A DNA stretch of 64,000 bases from Mucilaginibacter mallensis. Lineage in GTDB: Bacteria; Bacteroidota; Bacteroidia; Sphingobacteriales; Sphingobacteriaceae. Position 1 is the stretch's first letter, and every line of letters starts with the position of its first letter. Location of the stretch: positions 2,170,001-2,234,000 of the forward strand of contig NZ_LT629740.1 in the NCBI RefSeq assembly GCF_900105165.1, in the 5' to 3' direction. The notes under the pieces are model-generated. The model had not been told where the DNA came from. It saw nothing but the letters and a program-made list of their open reading frames with translations, and searched no databases. Of this stretch, positions 1-8,140 are shown in pieces. The translations under genes were made by a program, and so were the position numbers.

Positions 1-355
1 AAAAACCATCCGTCCGGAGTTTTTGAACAGGATTGATGAGATCATCATGTTTACACCGCTTACCCGCGATGAAATAGGCGACATTGTGAAACTGCAATTC
101 AAACATGTGCAACAAACTTTGGCCGAAATGGGTATCACACTTGATGCATCAGATGAAGCATTAGACTGGTTGGCACAGCTGGGTTACGACCCGCAATTAG
201 GAGCAAGGCCATTGAAGAGGGTTATCCAAAAGAAGATCCTGAACGAGTTATCAAAACAGATCCTCGCCGGAAAAATCGACAAGGATAGCAGGATCAAGCT
301 GGATATGTTTGATAATAACTTTGTATTCCTGAACTCACCTGAATTGGTTGATTAA
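1..355 (+). CDS. clpB: ClpB disaggregase, C-terminal fragment (5' end outside window)
   Basis: The reading frame is open from base 2, so the gene enters from the left edge and only about 117 C-terminal residues are visible. They begin with K-T-I-R-P-E-F-L-N-R-I-D-E, the conserved segment late in the second AAA+ domain of ClpB/Hsp100. The sensor-2 motif GARPLKR follows near residue 62 of the fragment, and then the D2 small domain that ends the protein. ClpB is a cytosolic hexameric ATPase that works with DnaK to pull apart protein aggregates. ClpA and ClpC share this motif, but the lack of a further extension and the RPEFLNRIDEII wording favour ClpB. A bidirectional terminator follows about 50 bases after the stop. 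Confidence 0.88.
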   Translation, partial: KTIRPEFLNRIDEIIMFTPLTRDEIGDIVKLQFKHVQQTLAEMGITLDASDEALDWLAQLGYDPQLGARPLKRVIQKKILNELSKQILAGKIDKDSRIKLDMFDNNFVFLNSPELVD

Positions 356-380
356 GTGAGTAGTTGATTAGGTTAAAGTT
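353..380. repeat. Single arm of a GTGAGTAGTTGATTA word repeat
   Basis: Directly over and after the clpB stop lies TTAAGTGAGTAGTTGATTAG. The same wording (GATTAAGTGAGTGGTTG) forms one arm of the word hairpin at 28880-28969. Here I see only one arm. Confidence 0.4.
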
Positions 381-401
381 TAATCATCAAGACAAAACAT
401 A

Positions 402-432
402 AAAAGAGCCGCCTTATAAGGGCGGCTCTTTT
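402..432. terminator. Bidirectional intrinsic terminator
   Basis: A 12-bp perfect stem (AAAAGAGCCGCC / GGCGGCTCTTTT) encloses a 7-base loop. T runs on both strands let it end clpB on the plus strand and the converging exported-protein gene on the minus strand. Confidence 0.85.
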
Positions 433-457
433 GCGTTAATATCAATCTTTAACAGAT

Positions 458-2074
458 CTATTTTTTATCCTGCTTCTCATTTTTTGTTTGAGGCTTCGGC
501 TGTGGCTTGGTTACAGGAGCTCTTCTTTGGCCGCCATATGGCTGATTCTGATTCATTCCGCCATGACCGTTATTTGAGGACGGGGTTACACTTCCTGTAC
601 CTTTAGGTACGCTCATTCCTGAATTTTGGTTAGGTGTATTACCAGTTCCTGTTCTTGCATTCGGATTGTTGTAAGCGGGCCTTGGAGTTGCAGTATTCGT
701 GCCCGGGTTTTGGTTAACCGTATTGGTATTATTAGTAGCAGGCCTTGTGTTTTGATTATTGTAGGCTGGTCTTGGAGTTGTGTTGTTCACAGCCGGATTT
801 TGGTTAACAGTATTTGTGTTACCAGCGGCTGGTCTTGTATTTTGATTATTATAACCACCTCTTTGATTGCCATTGTTACCCGCAGGGTTAGCATTTGGCC
901 TTTGATTAGGTGTAGCAATCACGCTTTTTTCAGGAGCTCTTGGTGCTGCGAAATTCATTGGCTTATTGCCATTGGCTGGTGAAGCAAACTGATTTTTGTC
1001 GTTTCTTGCTGCACGCTGGTTCCTGATCTGATCGGGAGTTTGCTGTATGCGGGGCTGGCGTTCCGCCTGTAATTCCTGTGGCAAAGGCTTGGCTATAACA
1101 CCGCCTCTGCCGTTAAAGCTGCTGCTGTTCCTGGCTGGTTGGTTTACTATAACCGTGTTATTAACATAGGTGTTATGTATGTTCACACTAACCCTTACTA
1201 CCGCGGTATTGTAGTGGTAATGACCGCTCCGCCATTCACCACCGTAATAACCATGGCCACCATAACCATAGCCATAATAAATACCGCCGTAATAGCCTAC
1301 GCTGGTACCCCAGTATCCGGAATGATAATAATAACCAAAGCCATTGAACGACCAGTAAGCCGGCGTCCACAAAAGCCCTTCTGACGGCGGTGCCACCCAC
1401 ACACCCGGAACCCAATAATATCCCCTGGCATCAATGCTGTAAGCCCAATAGCCGGGCTGCCATAAATAACCATCCTGCGGGCATTCAGGTTGATCGTAGG
1501 TAGGCAAAGCTGGCGGTGGTACAGTAGCAGTAACTGCCGTATCTACCGGTGTGGTATCATCCGTTTGCTGCTGGGTATTATCAGGTGGTGCGCTCAGGTT
1601 ATTGAACCAGCCAAACTGCTGGCACCTGTCAAGATTAGCCATATTATTCTGCGATATCCATTGTGCTTCAAGACTTTGGTCGCCACCTGCACCATGCGGG
1701 TTATTATAATATAGCTTGTTCTGGTCTACATTATAAATAAAAGTATAAACAGGCACAACAGTACCGAATACCTTAGTAGTTTCCTGCAATTGGTACTCGT
1801 TTCCGTTTGAAGGGTCGGTTTGTGTAATTACATAAGCATTATGGCCCATTACATGCTTGTATTGTTTTTGCACAATGATGGTATTGGTTACCAGGTCAAT
1901 AAGCGCATTTTTAAATAAGATCGCAGTATCGCTGTTAGCTAAAACTTCCTGACCGTTTTGTGCATCAACTATATAAATTGTTGCTACGGGGTAATTATCA
2001 GGAACACCATTTTGTGCATAGCTTGTAATGCTGATGGTCAATAAAAAAGAGAAAGCAAGGATAAAAAACTTCAT
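458..2074 (-). CDS. Exported WXXGXW (YXWGXW)-repeat protein with Asn/Pro-rich tail
   Basis: A 538-residue protein starting at the ATG that gives the signal peptide MKFFILAFSFLLTISITSYA-Q. An in-frame TTG 30 bases upstream is less likely. After about 190 residues of unassigned N-terminal region, the middle contains WQPGYW, YYWVPGVW and LLWTPAYW, followed by a Gly/Tyr/His-rich stretch. This is the hallmark of the WXXGXW/YXWGXW repeat family seen in many exported bacterial proteins of unknown function. The C-terminal 170 residues are low-complexity Asn/Pro/Thr/Gln, including two 30-residue tandem copies, and end in a Lys-rich tail. A periplasmic or surface location is inferred. No enzymatic residues are recognisable. 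Confidence 0.85.
   Translation of the reverse strand: MKFFILAFSFLLTISITSYAQNGVPDNYPVATIYIVDAQNGQEVLANSDTAILFKNALIDLVTNTIIVQKQYKHVMGHNAYVITQTDPSNGNEYQLQETTKVFGTVVPVYTFIYNVDQNKLYYNNPHGAGGDQSLEAQWISQNNMANLDRCQQFGWFNNLSAPPDNTQQQTDDTTPVDTAVTATVPPPALPTYDQPECPQDGYLWQPGYWAYSIDARGYYWVPGVWVAPPSEGLLWTPAYWSFNGFGYYYHSGYWGTSVGYYGGIYYGYGYGGHGYYGGEWRSGHYHYNTAVVRVSVNIHNTYVNNTVIVNQPARNSSSFNGRGGVIAKPLPQELQAERQPRIQQTPDQIRNQRAARNDKNQFASPANGNKPMNFAAPRAPEKSVIATPNQRPNANPAGNNGNQRGGYNNQNTRPAAGNTNTVNQNPAVNNTTPRPAYNNQNTRPATNNTNTVNQNPGTNTATPRPAYNNPNARTGTGNTPNQNSGMSVPKGTGSVTPSSNNGHGGMNQNQPYGGQRRAPVTKPQPKPQTKNEKQDKK
659..838 (-). repeat. Two 90-bp tandem repeats inside the exported-protein gene
   Basis: Two adjacent 30-codon units both read T-R-P-A-x-x-N-T-N-T-V-N-Q-N-P, then x-T-P-R-P-A-Y-N-N-x-N. 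A partial third unit lies upstream in the protein. Such in-frame repeats in a low-complexity tail are prone to copy-number change. Confidence 0.75.
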
Positions 2075-2374
2075 GTTTGAATGAGCGGGTTTAATTTTTG
2101 TCAATAGCCTTAATAATTAAGATATGATCCAGTTTTATAATGGTTTCATTAGGGAGAAAATCATTTAAATACCGGTATGCGAAATTATCAGAAATAAACG
2201 GTATTTATAGAAAATAAATCAGCTCATTTACAGCGCCGTAAATAATAATTTTCTGTATTTGCAAAGTAGTGAACTGCATCACAACATGTATGGGATGACT
2301 CGAAACAAACAATAGGTTTAATGTCTGGTTATAACTATAAAATATAACGAATCATCACTAAACATACCATCACC
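2075..2374. other. Divergent intergenic region, no gene seen
   Basis: About 300 AT-rich bases separate two divergently transcribed genes. No open frame of note and no strong hairpin. A partial TAnnTTTG-like box (TGTATTTG near 2253) could serve the plus-strand gene. Nothing else is supported. Confidence 0.5.
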
Positions 2375-2728
2375 ATGATAACATACAACAATTTAGTAGA
2401 AGCTACTAACGATCTGATGAAAAGGGGCTATACCCAAAATCTGAGTCTTGAAGGCGATACGGTTGGCGATAAAGAAAAAAATATTCATATGACCGCCGAT
2501 GACTTTCAGATAGATGAATTTTATCGTTTTGAAGGGCCGAGTAACCCGGATGATATGTCGATAGTTTACGCTGTAACATCTGATAAATACCACATAAAGG
2601 GCGTATTGATTAATGCTTATGGCACTTACGCTAATAATAGTTCATCGGCCATACACGCCAAGCTAAACCACGGGCAGGTGAGTGATAATTTGCACAGGGA
2701 GGATAAGCCTACCGAGAGTAAAAATTAG
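2375..2728 (+). CDS. Small conserved Bacteroidota protein (often labelled phosphoribosylpyrophosphate synthetase)
   Basis: A 117-residue soluble protein with the conserved core D-D-F-x-I-D-E-F-Y-R-F-E-G-x-S-N-P-D-D-x-S-I-V-Y-A and later KGVLINAYGTYA. From memory, small relatives of about 100 residues in Sphingobacteriaceae and Flavobacteriia carry the automatic name phosphoribosylpyrophosphate synthetase. It is far too short for that enzyme and has no PRPP-binding motif, so the name should not be taken as a function. No signal peptide or membrane segment is seen. Its 3' end is followed within 10 bases by a TGTCAT palindrome that may double as its transcript end. Confidence 0.75.
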   Translation: MITYNNLVEATNDLMKRGYTQNLSLEGDTVGDKEKNIHMTADDFQIDEFYRFEGPSNPDDMSIVYAVTSDKYHIKGVLINAYGTYANNSSSAIHAKLNHGQVSDNLHREDKPTESKN

Positions 2729-2734
2729 CCCTCC

Positions 2735-2826
2735 TGTCATTTCGAACGATAGTGAGAAATCTTCTGCAATGTGCAAGGTGAACTATACAAGTCGAAGAGG
2801 ATTTCTCACTATCGTTCGAAATGACA
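2735..2826. repeat. TGTCAT palindromic element 1
   Basis: Arms of 27 bp (2735-2761 and 2800-2826) are perfectly inverted: TGTCATTTCGAACGATAGTG... and its complement, around a 38-base centre. It fills the gap between converging genes (stop codons at 2728 and 2834). Full relatives lie at 6263, 8038, 9080, 12092, 19417, 29166, 36605, 39194 and 51670. Confidence 0.85.
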
Positions 2827-2833
2827 AGCAGGT

Positions 2834-3382
2834 TTATAATTTTGCCAACAACTTTTTGCCTCTCGCCTGTATAGCGGCACTACCATTCTTCATCAAAAAC
2901 TGCAACTGATTTGCCAGTTCTTCCGCAATCCAGGGATAACGATCGCGCAGGTTAAATAGGGCTTCGGCAGCATGTACTTTTACGGCGATTAGCACTTTCG
3001 GGTTAATCATCCAGTCGAAACATTGGTCAATTACCGCTTCCATGCCGGATGATTGTATCTGCTCCTTTATTTGGACAGGTGTTTTTGGCGATGTGATGTG
3101 CATCATGATCTTGGCATAATGTCTCTGGCAACTGGGGTAAGTAACATCCTTAAATCGCGTAAGCAAATAATCCAAATCGGTCAGGTAAAAGCCCGGATCA
3201 GCCACGAAAACGTTTTCTAACAACCATGCGGCACGAAAGGCGATGGTCTTATCGGGATTAAAGGTAGTGTCGATCAAATCGCGCAAAGCAAAGTTCCGCT
3301 CCTTCAGGATCACAGCAAGCTTATTCACCTTGGTTTTACCAAAGGTGACTGACAATTGCTGAATGAGTTCGGTTTGCGTCAC
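2834..3382 (-). CDS. Conserved hypothetical protein, HEAT-like helical fold
   Basis: A 182-residue all-helical protein without signal peptide. It has segments such as FRAAWLLENVF, AVKVHAAEALFNL and AIQARGKKLL that look like HEAT/armadillo-type helix pairs, suggesting a protein-interaction scaffold. The best start is a GTG at 3382 (V/M-T-Q-T-E-L-I-Q-Q-L). No ATG lies in frame before residue 112, and the DNA just upstream is repeat sequence. Function unknown. Codon use looks like that of its neighbours. Confidence 0.7.
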   Translation of the reverse strand: MTQTELIQQLSVTFGKTKVNKLAVILKERNFALRDLIDTTFNPDKTIAFRAAWLLENVFVADPGFYLTDLDYLLTRFKDVTYPSCQRHYAKIMMHITSPKTPVQIKEQIQSSGMEAVIDQCFDWMINPKVLIAVKVHAAEALFNLRDRYPWIAEELANQLQFLMKNGSAAIQARGKKLLAKL

Positions 3383-3592
3383 GATTTGATTTGAAAATTT
3401 GGTGATTTGAAGATTTGAAAATTATTGAAATGATACAATATAAAACTACATCTTCAAATTCTCAAATTGTCTGTTGTTTGAAAATTGGTGAAAATCAATA
3501 GCATATTCAAATTCTCAAATTGTCGAATCCTCAAATCATCTGTGATCCTCAAATTGTCAAATCTTCAAATTGTCTATCATCAAATCAAAAAA
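3383..3592. repeat. Word hairpin, word CAAATT/ATTTGA
   Basis: The first part repeats GATTTGA/GATTTGAAAAT on the plus strand (3383-3425). The second repeats its complement, TCTTCAAATTCTCAAATTGTC and similar (3451-3475 and 3507-3592). At least eight degenerate copies of the word in opposite orientations can form large alternative hairpins. It fills the gap between divergent genes and creates a spurious upstream extension of the M16 peptidase frame. Confidence 0.7.
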
Positions 3593-3596
3593 ATTA

Positions 3597-3604
3597 TACA
3601 TTTG
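3597..3604 (+). promoter_or_regulatory. Probable promoter -7 box TACATTTG for the M16 operon
   Basis: TACATTTG matches the Bacteroidota -7 consensus TAnnTTTG exactly and lies 27 bases before the chosen ATG, giving a 5' leader of about 20 bases. An ATTG 24 bases upstream is a weak -33 candidate inside the repeat. Confidence 0.5.
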
Positions 3605-3631
3605 TCAACCGTTTTAACGGAATATTACTAC

Positions 3632-4912
3632 ATGGTTAAATTCAATCGTTTCACACTCGATAATGGCCTGCGTGTCATTGTTCATGAGGATCATACAACA
3701 CCAATGGCGGTGGTTAACATACTTTATGATGTTGGCGCACGCGACGAAGACCCCAAGCAAACTGGTTTTGCCCACTTGTTTGAACACCTGATGTTTGGGG
3801 GGTCAATAAATATTCCCAGCTATGATGAGCCACTACAAAGGGTAGGCGGTGAGAATAATGCCTTCACCAGCAATGATATTACCAACTATTATATCACTCT
3901 GCCATCAAATAATATTGAAACTGCTTTCTGGTTGGAGAGTGATCGCATGCTGAGTCTTGCCTTTAACAAAAAGAGCCTGGATGTACAGCGCAATGTGGTT
4001 ATAGAAGAGTTTAAGCAACGTTACCTGAACCAGCCTTATGGTGATGTTTGGTTAAAACTGCGCCCGTTGGTTTATAAAAAACACCCATATCGATGGGCAA
4101 CCATAGGTAAAGAAATAAAACACATTGAGGATGCAAGGATAGAAGATGTAAAAGCGTTCTTTAAAAAACATTATAACCCGCAAAATGCCATTATGGTAGT
4201 TGGGGGCGATGTAAACCTGGAGCAGGTTAAACAATTATCCGAAAAATGGTTCGGGCCGATACCGGCAGGTGAAAAATATCACCGTGACTTGCCGCAGGAA
4301 CCTGAACAGCATGATGAGCGCCGTGAAACGGTTACCGCTAAAGTGCCGCTGAATGATGTTTATATTGCTTTCCAGATGGAAGGGCGTTTAGATGAATCCT
4401 ATCATACCAGTGAGTTGCTGTCGGATATACTTTCGCGCGGGCAATCATCACGTTTGTATAAGAGCTTAGTTAAAGAGAACCAGGTGTTTAGTGATGTGCA
4501 TGCCTATATGAGCGGCAGTTTGGATACCGGCATGTTTGTATTTGAGGGCAAACCACTAGAAAATGTAAGTATTGAACAAGCCGAAGCTGCCATATGGGAG
4601 CAATTGGAAATATTAAAAAATACCGAAGTGCCTGCCGATGAGCTAACCAAGGTGAAGAACAAGACGGAATCAACCATTATCTTCTCTGAAATGTCGTTGC
4701 TGGATAAAGCCATGAACCTCGCTTATTACGAGCTTTTAGGCGATGCGGACGAACTGAACCATGAAACCGAAAAATACCTTGAAGTAACCGCGGCAGCTAT
4801 AAAACAACAGGCTAATAAATTATTCAGAAAAGATAATTCATCAACACTGATCTATTTGGCAGATAAGTCGGAAAGTCCGGAAGTCGGAAAGTCCGAAAGT
4901 ATATCTGTTTAG
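3632..4912 (+). CDS. M16 family zinc metallopeptidase, catalytic subunit
   Basis: A 426-residue M16 (pitrilysin/processing-peptidase) protein. The inverted zinc motif HxxEH is present as H-L-F-E-H (His48, Glu51, His52), with a downstream VVIEEF providing the third ligand region. The N-terminal catalytic and C-terminal M16_C halves are both present. No signal peptide is seen. I start at MVKFNRFTLDNG because the 49 codons upstream are intergenic repeat. The next gene encodes a similar-sized homologue without the zinc motif, so the two probably form an active/inactive heterodimer as in other two-gene M16 peptidases. The last 15 or so residues (KSESPEVG...) are encoded by a palindromic repeat and are probably a recent addition. 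Confidence 0.93.
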   Translation: MVKFNRFTLDNGLRVIVHEDHTTPMAVVNILYDVGARDEDPKQTGFAHLFEHLMFGGSINIPSYDEPLQRVGGENNAFTSNDITNYYITLPSNNIETAFWLESDRMLSLAFNKKSLDVQRNVVIEEFKQRYLNQPYGDVWLKLRPLVYKKHPYRWATIGKEIKHIEDARIEDVKAFFKKHYNPQNAIMVVGGDVNLEQVKQLSEKWFGPIPAGEKYHRDLPQEPEQHDERRETVTAKVPLNDVYIAFQMEGRLDESYHTSELLSDILSRGQSSRLYKSLVKENQVFSDVHAYMSGSLDTGMFVFEGKPLENVSIEQAEAAIWEQLEILKNTEVPADELTKVKNKTESTIIFSEMSLLDKAMNLAYYELLGDADELNHETEKYLEVTAAAIKQQANKLFRKDNSSTLIYLADKSESPEVGKSESISV

Positions 4913-4966
4913 AATAACTGGTAAAAGAAAACTTCCGGACTTTCGGTCTTGCCGACTTTCGGACTA
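4864..4966. repeat. Word hairpin, word GGAAAGTCCGGAAGTC, overlapping a coding 3' end
   Basis: The left arm (4864-4899) repeats AAGTCGGAAAGTCC and lies inside the last codons of the M16 peptidase. The right arm (4930-4966) repeats its complement, CTTCCGGACTTTCGG and GCCGACTTTCGGACT, in the gap before the partner gene. Confidence 0.8.
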
Positions 4967-4976
4967 AAAAATACAA

Positions 4977-6251
4977 ATGAACAGAAAAGAAGCGCCTGCT
5001 TACCAGGCCATCGATCATATTAATTTAATAAAGCCCGAGCATACCAGGCTTAGTAATGGTTGTAATATTTATTGCTTTAACTCCGGCGACCAGGAGTTGG
5101 TGCGTATTGAGTGGATATTTGGCAACCTGCGTTTCGATCCGGATAGTCCGCTGTTAAATTTGGCAGTTAACACCATGTTGAATGATGGCACCAAAACCAT
5201 GACCGGTGCGCAGATTGCAGATACCATAGATTTTTATGGAGCTTTTTTACAAGCAGAGTATGGTTATGATAACTCGGAAGTAACACTGTATAGCTTAAAT
5301 AAGCACCTGCAAAATACCTTGCCGGTTATAAAGGATATCCTCACCAATTCTATTTTTCCTGAAAAAGAACTGGAAACTTTTGTACGTAACCAGCAGCAAA
5401 AGCTACAGGTAAGCCTGCAAAAAAATGATGTTGTTGCCAGGCGTGCCTTTAACAAAGCGATATATGGCGATACCATTTATGGTTATGCAGGTATTGCCGA
5501 TGATTACAAAACACTGCACCGTGATGACCTGCTGGTGCATTACAAACAAATGTACCAACCGTCAAACTGTACCATAATTATTGCCGGGAAGATTGAGCAG
5601 GAAACAATTGACCTGTTAAAAGATACTTTTGGCGATTCCTGGACAAATGCGGATAAAAAAGCTGATACCACTCAGCCGAAATTAAAGGCAGCAACCAAAC
5701 ATTTTTATTTTACAGAAAAACCTGATGCGTTGCAATCAGCTATCCGTATGGGCTTGCCGTTTATCACCCGCACGCACCCTGATTTTCCATCGGTACAGGT
5801 ATTAAATACCGTTTTAGGGGGATATTTCGGCTCCAGGCTGATGGCCAATATCCGCGAGGATAAAGGTTATACTTACGGCATAGGCTCGGGCATGAGTTCA
5901 TTAAAACATGCAGGTGCATTATTTATAGCTACCGAAGTAGGGGCAGATGTATGCAAAGCAGCCGTAAGCGAAATTGAAAAAGAGATCAATATTCTTAAAA
6001 CAGAACTTATCCCCGAAGAAGAACTGGCCTTAGTACGTAACTATATGCTGGGTTCATTATTAGGTAGTTTGGAGAATGTTTTCTCTCATGCTGATAAGTT
6101 CAAAAACCTGTATTTCTCCGGTCTGGATTATGATTATTACGACCGTTATACCGAAACTATAAGGGCAATTACATCCGAAGACCTAATAAAATTGGCCGAT
6201 AAGTATTTGAATTTTGATGAGTTTTATAAGGTGATAGTGGGGAAGTATTGA
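4977..6251 (+). CDS. M16 family peptidase-like protein, non-catalytic partner
   Basis: A 424-residue M16 homologue that starts MNRKEAPAYQAIDHINLIKPEHT and contains the typical LGGYFGSRLMANIREDKGYTYG segment that forms part of the substrate site. The HxxEH zinc motif is absent: the corresponding region reads LLNLAVNTMLNDGTKTM. This is expected of the regulatory subunit in paired M16 peptidases. It lies 64 bases after the catalytic subunit and is separated from it only by a repeat hairpin, so co-transcription is likely. No signal peptide is seen, so the location is inferred to be cytosolic. The physiological substrate cannot be read from the sequence. Confidence 0.9.
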   Translation: MNRKEAPAYQAIDHINLIKPEHTRLSNGCNIYCFNSGDQELVRIEWIFGNLRFDPDSPLLNLAVNTMLNDGTKTMTGAQIADTIDFYGAFLQAEYGYDNSEVTLYSLNKHLQNTLPVIKDILTNSIFPEKELETFVRNQQQKLQVSLQKNDVVARRAFNKAIYGDTIYGYAGIADDYKTLHRDDLLVHYKQMYQPSNCTIIIAGKIEQETIDLLKDTFGDSWTNADKKADTTQPKLKAATKHFYFTEKPDALQSAIRMGLPFITRTHPDFPSVQVLNTVLGGYFGSRLMANIREDKGYTYGIGSGMSSLKHAGALFIATEVGADVCKAAVSEIEKEINILKTELIPEEELALVRNYMLGSLLGSLENVFSHADKFKNLYFSGLDYDYYDRYTETIRAITSEDLIKLADKYLNFDEFYKVIVGKY

Positions 6252-6262
6252 GTTAAACGAAT

Positions 6263-6343
6263 TGTCATGCTGAGGTACGAAGCATCTATATACGCGCAGA
6301 CAATTGAACGTGGATAGGTTCTTCGCTATCGCTCAGAATGACA
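6263..6343. repeat. TGTCAT palindromic element 2
   Basis: It begins TGTCATGCTGAGGTACGAAG and ends CGCTCAGAATGACA. Arms are imperfectly inverted around a 30-40-base centre. Same termini as element 1 with a diverged arm. Confidence 0.75.
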
Positions 6344-6349
6344 GTTCTT

Positions 6350-6425
6350 CAGAGCATCTGTAGGCTTCAATTTACAACTGAAGCCTACAGATGCTCTGCT
6401 CCATGCCCAGCCAGTTTGCAACTGG
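6350..6425. repeat. Two short perfect hairpins between M16 operon and guaB
   Basis: A 20-bp perfect stem (CAGAGCATCTGTAGGCTTCA and its complement, 6350-6398) with a 9-base loop is followed by CCAGTT-TGC-AACTGG (6411-6425). Neither has a T run, so they are not ordinary terminators. Their centres resemble each other (TTTACAACTG and TTTGCAACTG), which suggests REP-like elements. Confidence 0.7.
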
Positions 6426-6439
6426 TCATCAGCATCCCA

Positions 6440-6512
6440 ATTGTCATATTCAAATCAACAAATCCCCAATCCAAACAATTCTGAAATCCAAATTCCGAAA
6501 TCCGAAATAAAT
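6440..6512. repeat. Single-arm word repeat, AATTCCGAAATCCGAAAT
   Basis: The region upstream of guaB carries degenerate repeats of AAATCC/CCGAAAT. The same word forms a full hairpin around 34026-34210. Confidence 0.45.
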
Positions 6513-6515
6513 TGC

Positions 6516-6523
6516 TACCTTTG
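6516..6523 (+). promoter_or_regulatory. Probable guaB promoter -7 box TACCTTTG
   Basis: TACCTTTG matches TAnnTTTG exactly, 34 bases before the guaB ATG, implying a leader of roughly 25-30 bases. No convincing TTTG at -33. No guanine or PRPP riboswitch-like structure is apparent. Confidence 0.5.
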
Positions 6524-6557
6524 TCCGGCAAATAATACCTACAAATAATTATTTGCT

Positions 6558-8027
6558 ATGCAGTCAAACCCCTCTAAATTTGTTGCCGAAGGTTTAACCT
6601 ACGATGATGTCCTGCTACTTCCCGCGTATTCAGAAGTGTTACCCCGCGAGGTTGATACCAGTTCTTATTTAACAAAAAAGATAAAACTTAATATTCCGCT
6701 GGTATCCGCAGCAATGGATACAGTTACCGAGGCGGCTTTGGCAATTGCCATGGCACAAGCCGGTGGTTTAGGTATGCTGCACAAAAACATGAGCATCCAG
6801 CGCCAGGCCGATGAGGTACGTAAAGTAAAACGTTCCGAAAGCGGCATGATCCAGGACCCGGTTACGCTACACGAAAGCGCGTTGTTAGCTGATGCCTTCA
6901 AAATAATGAAAGAATACCGCATAGGTGGTATCCCGGTAGTGAATGGTGAAGGTCAGCTGAAAGGAATTCTTACTAACCGCGATCTTCGTTTCGAAAAGGA
7001 CCCAACACGCCCGGTAAGCGATATCATGACCAAAGAAAACCTGATTACCGCGCCAAAAGGTACTAATCTGGTACAGGCTGAGGCTATATTACAAAACCAT
7101 AAAATAGAGAAATTACCCGTAGTTGATGCCGATGGCAAGCTGATAGGACTGATCACTTTCAAGGATATACAAAAATTTAAAAACTTCCCGAATGCCTGTA
7201 AAGACGAGCATGGCCGTTTACGTGTTGGTGCAGCCGTAGGTGTTACTGCCGATACATTGGAAAGGGTAGATGCCTTGTACAAAGCCGGCGTGGATGTTAT
7301 CGCAATTGATACCGCTCACGGTCACTCATTAGGTGTTATCAATAAATTAAAAGAAGTAAAAGCCGCTTACCCTGATCTGCAGGTTATAGCAGGTAACGTA
7401 GCAACAGGTGAAGCTGCATTAGCTTTAGCCAATGCTGGTGCCGATGGTGTTAAAGTTGGTATTGGCCCGGGTTCAATTTGTACCACCCGTATTATTGCAG
7501 GCGTAGGTGTACCACAATTATACGCAGTTTATGAGTGTGCCGAAGCCTTAAAAGGCACAGGCGTACCAGTTATTGCCGATGGTGGTATTAAACACACAGG
7601 CGATATCGCTAAGGCTATCGCAGCTGGTGCAGGTTCGATCATGGCAGGCTCGCTATTTGCAGGTGTTGAAGAATCACCAGGCGAAAGCATTATATATGAA
7701 GGCCGTCGTTTTAAATCATACCGTGGTATGGGCTCGATAGAGGCAATGGAATCAGGCTCAAAAGACCGCTATTTCCAGGATGTTGAGGATGATATCAAGA
7801 AACTGGTTCCCGAAGGTATTGTGGGCCGTGTGCCATACAAGGGTACTTTAGCCGAGGTTGTTTACCAATATGTAGGTGGTTTACGTGCCAGTATGGGTTA
7901 CTGCGGTGCTAAAAATATCGAGACATTACAAAATGCAAAATTTGTAAGGATCACCGCTTCAGGTATCCGTGAATCACACCCACATGATATTACAATAACT
8001 AAGGAAGCGCCTAATTATACAAGGTAA
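6558..8027 (+). CDS. guaB: IMP dehydrogenase
   Basis: A 489-residue enzyme that oxidises IMP to XMP with NAD+, the committed step of GMP synthesis in the cytosol. The TIM barrel starts with [22 protein letters not shown]. Two CBS domains are inserted at about residues 95-205 ([25 protein letters not shown]). The active-site loop G-P-G-S-I-C-T-T-R has the catalytic cysteine at 308. The flap signature [11 protein letters not shown] and the C-terminal [14 protein letters not shown] are present. Length is normal for the family and every key residue is present. It stands alone, with its own promoter box upstream and a TGTCAT palindrome 10 bases after the stop. Confidence 0.97.
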   Translation: MQSNPSKFVAEGLTYDDVLLLPAYSEVLPREVDTSSYLTKKIKLNIPLVSAAMDTVTEAALAIAMAQAGGLGMLHKNMSIQRQADEVRKVKRSESGMIQDPVTLHESALLADAFKIMKEYRIGGIPVVNGEGQLKGILTNRDLRFEKDPTRPVSDIMTKENLITAPKGTNLVQAEAILQNHKIEKLPVVDADGKLIGLITFKDIQKFKNFPNACKDEHGRLRVGAAVGVTADTLERVDALYKAGVDVIAIDTAHGHSLGVINKLKEVKAAYPDLQVIAGNVATGEAALALANAGADGVKVGIGPGSICTTRIIAGVGVPQLYAVYECAEALKGTGVPVIADGGIKHTGDIAKAIAAGAGSIMAGSLFAGVEESPGESIIYEGRRFKSYRGMGSIEAMESGSKDRYFQDVEDDIKKLVPEGIVGRVPYKGTLAEVVYQYVGGLRASMGYCGAKNIETLQNAKFVRITASGIRESHPHDITITKEAPNYTR

Positions 8028-8037
8028 TAAAAGTAAA

Positions 8038-8130
8038 TGTCATCCTGAACTTGTTTCAGGATCTCACTTGCCAGGTAACCCACATGCATATCACTTAGCA
8101 TGTGGGGTGCCGAAACAAGTTCGGCATGAC
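8038..8130. repeat. TGTCAT palindromic element 3
   Basis: Outer arms are TGTCATCCTGAACTTGTTTC and GAAACAAGTTCGGCATGAC. Nested within is a second stem, CCCACATGC / GCATGTGGG. It sits between converging genes (guaB and the FUSC-like gene) and could fold as a long hairpin in either transcript. Confidence 0.75.
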
Positions 8131-8140
8131 TTAAATCTTT

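Noticed and set aside
626..982. Open frame on the plus strand opposite the exported WXXGXW protein
   Set aside because: It is the antisense shadow of a Gly/Asn/Pro-rich repetitive gene. It has no family match, and a strong signal peptide and repeats belong to the minus-strand gene.
2375..2728. Naming the 117-residue protein as a phosphoribosylpyrophosphate synthetase
   Set aside because: It is about a third of the size of that enzyme and lacks its PRPP and ATP motifs; the label seems to be a propagated error.
2682..2909. Plus-strand open frame across element 1
   Set aside because: It is formed by a palindrome and the antisense of the HEAT-like gene; no independent evidence.
3485..3631. 49-codon upstream extension of the M16 peptidase
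   Set aside because: The DNA is the CAAATT word hairpin and a promoter box. The protein family begins at the later ATG with MVKFNRFTLDNG.
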